From Acidimicrobiales bacterium (GTDB taxonomy: Bacteria > Actinomycetota > Acidimicrobiia > Acidimicrobiales > Palsa-688): a DNA stretch of 5,505 bases. The notes beneath the pieces are model-generated. The model did no database searches. It had not been told where the DNA came from and saw only the letters and a program-made list of their open reading frames with translations. The translations under genes were made by a program, and so were the position numbers. The stretch covers positions 1 to 5,505 of the forward strand of contig JAFAWZ010000063.1 in assembly GCA_019241495.1 (NCBI GenBank), given 5' to 3'. Within the stretch, counting starts at the first letter, position 1; each line of letters opens with the position of its first letter. Shown here piece after piece: positions 1 through 4,838 of the stretch.

Positions 1-1293
1 CTCGAAGCCGAAGCGGCGCATCACCTCGGAGAGGACGATGATTCCCCCCACGATCACGTCGGCCCGGCCCGCTTCCACACCGGGTATGTGCCCGCGGGCT
101 CCCGCCGGGACCGCCGCCAGCCGCCCGAGCATCTCGTCGACCCGTGACGAGGTCAGGTGGTAGTGGTGCACCTTCTCCCGCTCGTAGGTGTCGATCCTCT
201 GGTCGAGGGCGGCGAGGGTGGCGACGGTGCCGGCCAGGCCGACGAGCGTGGAGGCGGCCGAAAAGGCGGGCTCCTCCTCCGCCGCCCGGTCCAGGAGCTC
301 GGAGGTGTAGCGCCGGGCCGCAGCGATGGAGCTCGGGCCGGGCGGGTCGCCGTCCAAGAAGCGCTCCGTGAGCCGTACACACCCGACGTCGAGCGAGCGG
401 ACGGCCTGGGGGGCGGCGGGCGCGGCTCCGACGACCAGCTCGGTGGAGCCGCCGCCTATGTCCACCACCAGCCACGGCCCACCGGCTGGGTCCAGCTCGG
501 AGGTCGCGCCGAGGAACGACAGGGCCCCCTCTTCGTCGCCACCCAGGAGCTCCGGGCGCACCCCGACGATCGCTTCGGCCCCGTCGAAGAGCTCATCGCG
601 GTTGATGGCGTCGCGCGCCGCCGAGGTGGCGGTCATCCGGACCCGGTCGACGCCGAAGCGGTCCATGACGCTGCGGTACTCGCGCAGCACGGCCAGGGTG
701 CGCTCGATGGCGTCGGGGTGGAGCCGGCGGGTCTGGTCCACGCCCTGGCCGAGCCGGGTTATGCGGTTGACCCGTTCCAAGGTCGGGCCGCCGGGCCGGC
801 CCACGAGGAGGCGAGTCGAGTTGGTGCCGCAGTCGATCGCCGCGGCGGGCGTCTCACCCAGCTCGGCCGCGACCCATCGCCCCACTGGATCGTCGCCTCC
901 GGCCAGGTACCAGGCGTAGTGGGCGTGCAGGCACTTGACACCCCGGCGGGCCCCCGCCACCCCGCCGGCCGGGAGGTGACCGGCCCAGCCGTCTGGCAAA
1001 GCTCGGTCGCGTGCCGCGGCGTACTCGGCATGCGCCCGCGCCACGTCGGCGGGGTCGATCTCCCGCTCGGCCCGGCGCACTCCCCCGCCCGCCTCGAGGC
1101 GATCGACGGCTAGCTTCTCGGCCCGACCGACCAGCCAGTACAACGTCGGCATCGGGGTCCCGTCGTGGAGCAGCGGGGAATTGCGGATGACCACGGGCCC
1201 GCCGGAGCGGTCTCGGACGACCACCTCGAACTCCCCTCGGGGATGGCGGCCCAGCAGCTCCTGGACCCGGGCCCGGTCCGGGTGAGAGCTCAG
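1..1293 (-). CDS. DUF501-Ppx/GppA phosphatase fusion (3' end outside window)
   Basis: One minus-strand frame runs without a stop to the left edge. Counting from a CTG at 1293 (start uncertain), about 12-140 is a complete DUF501 domain of unknown function: ELLGRHPRG (12-20), DGTPMPTLYWL (44-54), GVKCLHAHYAWYLAGGDDPVG (118-138). From 150 follows an exopolyphosphatase/guanosine pentaphosphate phosphatase (Ppx/GppA) domain of the ASKHA fold, which hydrolyses polyphosphate or pppGpp: first phosphate loop AIDCGTNSTRLLVG (152-165), TATSAARDAIN (221-231), GGDEEGALSFLGA (251-263, E255 probably catalytic), second phosphate loop VVDIGGGSTELVVG (276-289, E285), SLDVGCVRLTERFL (300-313), LAGTVATLAAL (353-363), and ADVIVGGIIVLSEVMRRFG (411-429). 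Only the last few dozen residues appear to be missing. The family's active-site motifs look intact. No ATG, GTG or TTG precedes the conserved DUF501 start; the first is GTG 1224, which has a good GGAG site but would drop LGRHPRG. In other actinobacteria I know these as two adjacent genes. Confidence 0.9.
   Translation of the reverse strand, partial: MSSHPDRARVQELLGRHPRGEFEVVVRDRSGGPVVIRNSPLLHDGTPMPTLYWLVGRAEKLAVDRLEAGGGVRRAEREIDPADVARAHAEYAAARDRALPDGWAGHLPAGGVAGARRGVKCLHAHYAWYLAGGDDPVGRWVAAELGETPAAAIDCGTNSTRLLVGRPGGPTLERVNRITRLGQGVDQTRRLHPDAIERTLAVLREYRSVMDRFGVDRVRMTATSAARDAINRDELFDGAEAIVGVRPELLGGDEEGALSFLGATSELDPAGGPWLVVDIGGGSTELVVGAAPAAPQAVRSLDVGCVRLTERFLDGDPPGPSSIAAARRYTSELLDRAAEEEPAFSAASTLVGLAGTVATLAALDQRIDTYEREKVHHYHLTSSRVDEMLGRLAAVPAGARGHIPGVEAGRADVIVGGIIVLSEVMRRFGFE
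896..900 (-). promoter_or_regulatory. Possible internal ribosome binding site ahead of the Ppx/GppA domain
   Basis: GGAGG on the minus strand, 10 bases before an in-frame GTG at 885-883 (VGRWVAAELGE...), at the boundary between the DUF501 and phosphatase domains. It could allow a free Ppx/GppA protein to be made as well as the fusion, and it lies where a separate ppx gene would start. The spacing is a little long and the bases also encode conserved Gly-Gly of DUF501, so it may be coincidence. Confidence 0.35.
1231..1234 (-). promoter_or_regulatory. Possible ribosome binding site for alternative GTG start at 1224
   Basis: GGAG (within GAGGGGAG) on the minus strand, 6 bases before the in-frame GTG at 1224-1222 of the DUF501-Ppx gene. 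Gene finders may choose this start. Against it, the conserved LGRHPRG segment of DUF501 would then be untranslated. Also possible is chance, since this is coding sequence rich in G. Confidence 0.4.
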
Positions 1294-1982
1294 GAGGAGG
1301 AGGTGCCCGACCGGCAGATCCGGCGGCGGAGAAGGACAAAGAGGACCAGCAGCCCGCCGACGACCGGGACCAGCCGCTTGAGCGTCGAGCCGCCGGCCAC
1401 CGCCAGCAGATCGACCGGTTCGGCCTCGGGAGCCTCGATGCGGCGAGGCCCCGAAGCCGGGCTCGCATTGGCAGGGCGGCTTGGACCGGACCCATTGGGC
1501 CCGGCCGCCTCGGCAGCAGGCTGGGGGCTCGAAGCGGCCGACGCAGCCAGGTCGGCCTCCAAGGCCTCGACGAACTGGCCCATCAACTTCGAGCTGACCT
1601 CGCCCAGCACGCCCCGCCCGAACTGGGCGACCTTGCCGGTGACGGTCAGGTCAGTGATCACGGTGACCTTGGTCCCGTCACCGTCGGGGATCATGGTGGC
1701 GGTGATGAGGGCGCTGGCGTTGCCCTGGCCCCGGGTGTCACGGCCGCTGGCCTTGATGACGACCTTGCCGGCGGCCTCGTCCTGCTCCATGAAATTGGCG
1801 GCTCCCTTGTACTGGGCGGTGATGGGGCCGACCTTGACCTTCACCACGCCGCGGTACTCCTCACCCTCAACCTCTTGGAGCTGGGCGCCGGGCAGCATTG
1901 GAGCGATCCGCTCGACGTCGGTGAGGAGCTTCCATGCTTCAGGGACCGGCACTGCGACCCGGAACTCGTTGTTCAACTCCAT
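1290..1982 (-). CDS. coxG: CoxG-like SRPBCC protein with C-terminal membrane anchor
   Basis: The 230-residue protein is a CoxG-family member (CO dehydrogenase subunit G), which in Oligotropha anchors CO dehydrogenase to the inner face of the membrane. Residues 1 to about 145 form the SRPBCC/START-like fold: MELNNEFRVAVPVPEAWKLL (1-20), the LPG turn at 30-32, YRGVVKVKVGPITAQYKG (43-60) and the family-typical TGKVAQFGRGVLGEVSSKL (115-133). A low-complexity Ala/Pro/Ser linker covers about 146-190. A single hydrophobic segment LVPVVGGLLVLFVLL (204-218) is followed by arginines, so it should be a C-tail anchor with the globular domain in the cytoplasm. The frame is open to an ATG at 2111, but ATG 1982 is chosen because the fold begins there and GAGAGAGGA sits upstream. 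That start lies inside mocA (10-base overlap). The gene ends in TGA at 1292-1290, right where the DUF501 frame must begin. Confidence 0.93.
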   Translation of the reverse strand: MELNNEFRVAVPVPEAWKLLTDVERIAPMLPGAQLQEVEGEEYRGVVKVKVGPITAQYKGAANFMEQDEAAGKVVIKASGRDTRGQGNASALITATMIPDGDGTKVTVITDLTVTGKVAQFGRGVLGEVSSKLMGQFVEALEADLAASAASSPQPAAEAAGPNGSGPSRPANASPASGPRRIEAPEAEPVDLLAVAGGSTLKRLVPVVGGLLVLFVLLRRRICRSGTSSS

Positions 1983-2533
1983 CCCTGCAAGTCCTCTCTC
2001 GTATCGATGTCTACCGGATCTCCATGGCACGGTACTTCCTGGACCAGGTCGGGGCGTTCCCGCATGAGGACCCGGGCCCCCTCGTCCCCCGACAGCGGTA
2101 GGAGGCCCCATACCGCAGAGCCGAGCCGCACAGGGTTACGACGCCGGCCATCGTAGGTCGCCACGGCCACATCGGCGGGCGCTGCGGCAACCGCCCTCCA
2201 GGCGGCGGCAGGAACGAGGGGCTGGTCGGCCAGGCCCACCACGATGGCCGACAGGCCAGCGGCCCGGGCCTCTCGTACGGCGCGCTGGAGAGAGGTCGCT
2301 TGACCCATCTCCCAGTCCGGGTTGGGCACCAGCCGGGCGCGCTCGGGCAGGACGGCGGACAGGTCGGCCGAGCCGGTCACGACCCAGGTTTCATCGAGGC
2401 CGGCATCGAGGGCGTTCGAGGCAGCCCACCACGCGACGGTCCGGCCCCGAAAGGGGGCCAGGAGCTTGTGGGGCGCGTCCGGTCCGGCCCGGAACCGGGA
2501 GCCCGATCCGGCGGCCAGAAGGACCGCGGCCAC
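1973..2533 (-). CDS. mocA: MocA/MobA-like molybdopterin nucleotidyltransferase
   Basis: The 186-residue protein is a MobA-like NTP transferase, most probably a molybdenum cofactor cytidylyltransferase (MocA), which joins CMP to Mo-molybdopterin to give the MCD form used by xanthine oxidase-family enzymes such as CO dehydrogenase. Visible motifs are the nucleotide loop LLAAGSGSRF at 5-14, HKLL at 22-25, NPDWEMGQATSLQRAV at 71-86, the metal-binding LADQPLV at 101-107 with D103, NPVRL at 133-137, and the C-terminal DIDTREDL at 175-182. Length is near the usual 190-200. The start is GTG at 2533, since the nucleotide loop begins almost at once and no in-frame ATG, GTG or TTG lies between it and the upstream stop region. 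CTG codons exist further up but are not needed. No clear ribosome site is seen; the gap to the xdhC stop is 8 bases. The last 10 bases overlap the next gene. Choice of CTP over GTP is inferred from the cox-type context. Confidence 0.88.
   Translation of the reverse strand: MAAVLLAAGSGSRFRAGPDAPHKLLAPFRGRTVAWWAASNALDAGLDETWVVTGSADLSAVLPERARLVPNPDWEMGQATSLQRAVREARAAGLSAIVVGLADQPLVPAAAWRAVAAAPADVAVATYDGRRRNPVRLGSAVWGLLPLSGDEGARVLMRERPDLVQEVPCHGDPVDIDTREDLQGWS
1992..2000 (-). promoter_or_regulatory. Ribosome binding site deciding the coxG start
   Basis: GAGAGAGGA on the minus strand, 9 bases before ATG 1982 and inside the mocA coding region. It supports starting CoxG at MELNNEF rather than at the upstream in-frame ATG 2111, whose extra residues are Gly/Pro/Arg-rich and unlike the family. 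Confidence 0.65.
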
Positions 2534-2541
2534 TGAACCAC

Positions 2542-3366
2542 TCAGGAGGGGCGTTCCTGGCTGATGAGGTCGCGGTGGATGGGTCCCTCCCGATCGCGTA
2601 AGGAGGGGGCATCCTTGCCGGTGCGCATGGCGATCATCTCCGCGCAGATCGCCACCGCCGTCTCCTCCGGGGTACGGGCGCCGATATCGAGGCCGATCGG
2701 GCCCATGACCCGGGCCAGGCCGGCGTCGTCCACCCCGGCCTCGCGCAAACGGGCGGCCCGGTCGTCGGTCGTGCGCCGGGACCCCATGGCTCCGAGATAG
2801 CCGACCTGGGTCGTCAACCCCGCGACGATGGCCGGCACGTCGAATTTGGGATCATGGGTGAGGACGCACACGGCGTCGCGGGGCCCGAGGAGGTGCCCGA
2901 CCTCGGCCAGGTGCTTGTCCGGCCAGGCCACCACCACGTCGTCCGCCATCGGAAAACGGGCCGCCGTCGCGAACACCGGCCGGGCGTCGCACACCGTCAC
3001 GCGGTAGCCGAGGATCTTGGCCACCTTGGCGAGGGCGGCGGTGAAGTCGACGGCGCCGAAGATGATCATGCGAGGAGGCGGAGCGAACGACTCGATGAAC
3101 ACGGTGAGGTCGCGGGCCCGCGCTTCGCCGTGCAGGCCGTAGTGGCGGCTGGCCGTCAGGCCGGCGGCCAACTCGCCCAGAGCATCCCGGGTGACCACCC
3201 GGTCCAGGTCGGCATCGCCGAGCGACCCGAGGGACTGGACCGGCGGCCCGGGCCGGACCAGCAGCTTGGCCCCGAGCGCCTCGTCGGGACCTTCCACCAC
3301 CTCGGCCAGGGCCACGGGTTGGGCGGATCGGATGGCCGAGGCCAGAACGTCGTAGAGCTCGCTCAT
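2542..3366 (-). CDS. xdhC: XdhC-family protein with C-terminal Rossmann domain
   Basis: The 274-residue protein is the remainder of an XdhC molybdenum-cofactor insertion protein. Residues 1 to about 97 (PVALAEVVEGPDEALGAKLL at 17-36) resemble the middle section of full-length actinobacterial XdhC and have no SGGC motif. From about 98 comes the XdhC C-terminal Rossmann domain: RMIIFGAVDFTAALAKVAK (99-117), YRVTVCDARPVFAT (121-134), CVLTHDPKFDVP (167-178), GYLGAMGSRRT (189-199), GPIGLDIGARTPEETAVAI (222-240). These are strong family signatures. The nucleotide loop reads GAVDFT rather than a classical GxGxxG or GxGHxA; I recall GA(I/V)DF as common in actinobacterial XdhC proteins. The ATG start at 3366 has no Shine-Dalgarno-like sequence and lies 9 bases after the TAG of the preceding N-domain gene, in the same frame, so termination-reinitiation is the likely way it is translated. 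It ends in TGA at 2544-2542, 8 bases before the next start. Confidence 0.92.
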   Translation of the reverse strand: MSELYDVLASAIRSAQPVALAEVVEGPDEALGAKLLVRPGPPVQSLGSLGDADLDRVVTRDALGELAAGLTASRHYGLHGEARARDLTVFIESFAPPPRMIIFGAVDFTAALAKVAKILGYRVTVCDARPVFATAARFPMADDVVVAWPDKHLAEVGHLLGPRDAVCVLTHDPKFDVPAIVAGLTTQVGYLGAMGSRRTTDDRAARLREAGVDDAGLARVMGPIGLDIGARTPEETAVAICAEMIAMRTGKDAPSLRDREGPIHRDLISQERPS

Positions 3367-3375
3367 GTAAAGGCG

Positions 3376-3693
3376 CTACCAGTCGAGCGGCTCGACGAAC
3401 ACCCGGATGGTGCCGCCGCAGGTCAGGCCAACCGCGAATGCCTCGTCGTCGGAGTACCCGAACGTGCACAGCTTGGGGCGTCCCGTTTCGTTCAGGACCT
3501 CGAGCGCTTCGGTGACCACCGCTCCTTCCACGCATCCTCCCGAGACCGATCCGGCCACCTCCCCCGCCTCCGACACGGCCATGGCCGCCCCCGGCAGGCG
3601 GGGTCCTGAGCCTTCGAGGGCCACGACGCGGGCTACAGCGACCCGCTTGCCCTCGCTCCGCCACCGGTCGATGTCGGCCAGGATCTCCTTCAT
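3376..3693 (-). CDS. xdhC: XdhC/CoxI-family protein, N-terminal domain only
   Basis: The 105-residue protein matches the N-terminal domain of XdhC/CoxI, the factors that bind molybdenum cofactor and deliver it, in protected form, to xanthine dehydrogenase-type apoenzymes. Hallmarks are GSGPRLPGAAMAV at 28-40, GSVSGGCVEGAVV at 48-60 and DDEAFAVGLTCGGTIRVFVE at 82-101. The conserved cysteines are C54 and C92; the equivalent first cysteine binds the cofactor in studied homologues. The start is secure: ATG at 3693 has a strong GGAGG 7 bases upstream and overlaps the coxE stop by one base. The gene stops with TAG at 3378-3376 straight after the domain. The Rossmann part that completes a full-length XdhC lies in the next gene, in the same reading frame, three sense codons after this stop. 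It may be a natural split gene or one XdhC broken by a nonsense codon. Product family is certain; how the two parts act together is inferred. Confidence 0.93.
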   Translation of the reverse strand: MKEILADIDRWRSEGKRVAVARVVALEGSGPRLPGAAMAVSEAGEVAGSVSGGCVEGAVVTEALEVLNETGRPKLCTFGYSDDEAFAVGLTCGGTIRVFVEPLDW

Positions 3694-4838
3694 TACGAAA
3701 CCTCCACACGCGCACCCCGACGGCCGCCCGCGATCCGAGCGGCCAAGTGCTCCAACGACGCTACGGAATGACCTTCCACGAACAGATCAACATAAGGCAA
3801 GGCGGCCGCCATTCCGCGGGCCAATGGGGCGTAGCCGGGCGACGCTTTCAACGGGTTCACCCAGATGACCCGGCGCGCCACGCGCGCCAGGCGGGCCATC
3901 TCGGTCGCCACCAGGCCGGGGTCGCCGCGATCCCAACCGTCAGAGCAGATCACCACGACCGCGCCGCGGGCCAGCCCCCGCACTCCCCACCTGTCGTTGA
4001 ACTCCTGCAGGCTGGTTCCGAGGCGGGTACCGCCCGACCAGTCGCTGGCCGCGGTGGCGGCCAGGCGCAACGCCACTTCAGGGTCGCGTTGGCCGATCTC
4101 GCGTGTGATGCGCGTCAGTCGGGTGCCTATGGTGAAGACCTCCACTTGGCCGGAGCGCCGTGAAGCCACCGCCGCATGGGCGAAGCGGACCAGGGCCCGG
4201 GCGTAGGGCTCCATGCTGCCGGAAACGTCGAGGAGGAACACCATGCGCCGGGGTCGCTCCACCGGTTCTCGCCAGGCCCGCCTGACGGGGACGCCACCGT
4301 GGCGGACATTGCGCCGGAAGGTGCCCCGCAGATCCGGATGCTGGCCGGAGCGCCGCCGGGCGGCCCGGGTGCGGCGAGACACCCGCAGCTCGCTGGTGAT
4401 GCGCAGGGCCGAGATGAGCCGTTGGGCCTCGGCCCACTCCTCTTGGGACAACCCGGCGAGGTCCCGTTCGCCGAGCACCTCCACGGCCGAGTAGCGCAGG
4501 GGCACGATGTCCCCCGACTCTTCGCCATCCTCCCCCTCGGTCTCCTCGCCAGGTTCCTCGTCGTCGATGGCGAGAGTGACGGGCTGTGACCAGGTCGGCA
4601 CCCGACCGGCGAAGGTGATCTCGGCCCAGAACGAGGTGAAGACCCGGTCGTATGTTTCGATGTCCTCGGGCCGGCGGACGAGCGTGGCCCGACCGGCCCA
4701 GTACACCTGGCCCGGGTCGGCCAGGCCCACCAGACCGAGAGCCTGGGCGAACACGACAGCCGACCCGGTAGGCACGGACAGGCCCTCGGCGCGCAGGGCC
4801 CCGACGAAGCCAGCGATAACACGATCTGGAGAGGTCAC
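3693..4838 (-). CDS. coxE: CoxE-like VWA (von Willebrand factor A) domain protein
   Basis: The 381-residue protein is a CoxE-type VWA protein, the usual partner of CoxD; in cox systems the pair acts in maturation of the metal site of CO dehydrogenase. The N-terminal helical half (about 1-90, including QVYWAGRATLVRRPEDIETYD at 44-64) is characteristic of this family. A strongly acidic linker rich in Glu, Asp and Gly occupies about 92-110. The C-terminal VWA domain begins near 198, with an intact metal-ion-dependent adhesion site: DVSGS at 204-208 (D204, S206, S208), T271 in SGGTRLGTSL, and D300 in CSDGWDRGDP. The tail contains VNPLKASPGYAPLARGMAAA (327-346), also typical of CoxE. The GTG start at 4838 overlaps the ATPase stop by 4 bases; only a weak GGGG lies upstream, so coupling to coxD is likely. 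The TAA stop shares one base with the next start (TAATG). No signal peptide or membrane segment is visible, so it should be cytoplasmic. Confidence 0.93.
   Translation of the reverse strand: MTSPDRVIAGFVGALRAEGLSVPTGSAVVFAQALGLVGLADPGQVYWAGRATLVRRPEDIETYDRVFTSFWAEITFAGRVPTWSQPVTLAIDDEEPGEETEGEDGEESGDIVPLRYSAVEVLGERDLAGLSQEEWAEAQRLISALRITSELRVSRRTRAARRRSGQHPDLRGTFRRNVRHGGVPVRRAWREPVERPRRMVFLLDVSGSMEPYARALVRFAHAAVASRRSGQVEVFTIGTRLTRITREIGQRDPEVALRLAATAASDWSGGTRLGTSLQEFNDRWGVRGLARGAVVVICSDGWDRGDPGLVATEMARLARVARRVIWVNPLKASPGYAPLARGMAAALPYVDLFVEGHSVASLEHLAARIAGGRRGARVEVS
3701..3705 (-). promoter_or_regulatory. Ribosome binding site of the XdhC N-domain gene
   Basis: GGAGG on the minus strand, 7 bases before the ATG at 3693 and inside the end of the coxE-like gene. 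It is the clearest Shine-Dalgarno site among the gene joints here and fixes this start. It suggests the small XdhC part is made independently of coxE translation. Confidence 0.8.

Noticed and set aside
157..1113. Long plus-strand open frame of 318 codons
   Set aside because: It lies opposite the DUF501-Ppx frame, and its translation is low-complexity without any recognisable motif. The minus strand there gives a full set of Ppx/GppA and DUF501 signatures, so this is a high-GC shadow.
1291..1303. AGGAGGAGG-like tract on the plus strand, looking like a strong ribosome binding site
   Set aside because: No plausible plus-strand gene follows it. It is the reverse of the Ser codon run and stop that end coxG.
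854..1495. Minus-strand open frame of 213 codons across the coxG end and DUF501
   Set aside because: It is an out-of-frame shadow rich in Arg, Pro and Gly. The DUF501 frame beside it shows the conserved residues.
1983..2111. Upstream extension of coxG to an ATG at 2111
   Set aside because: The extra 43 residues are Gly/Pro/Arg-rich, lie wholly within mocA, and are not seen in CoxG proteins; ATG 1982 has its own ribosome site.
2854..3609. Plus-strand open frame of 251 codons
   Set aside because: It is opposite the two XdhC genes, has no family features, and is explained by the strong G/C third-position bias of the real minus-strand genes.
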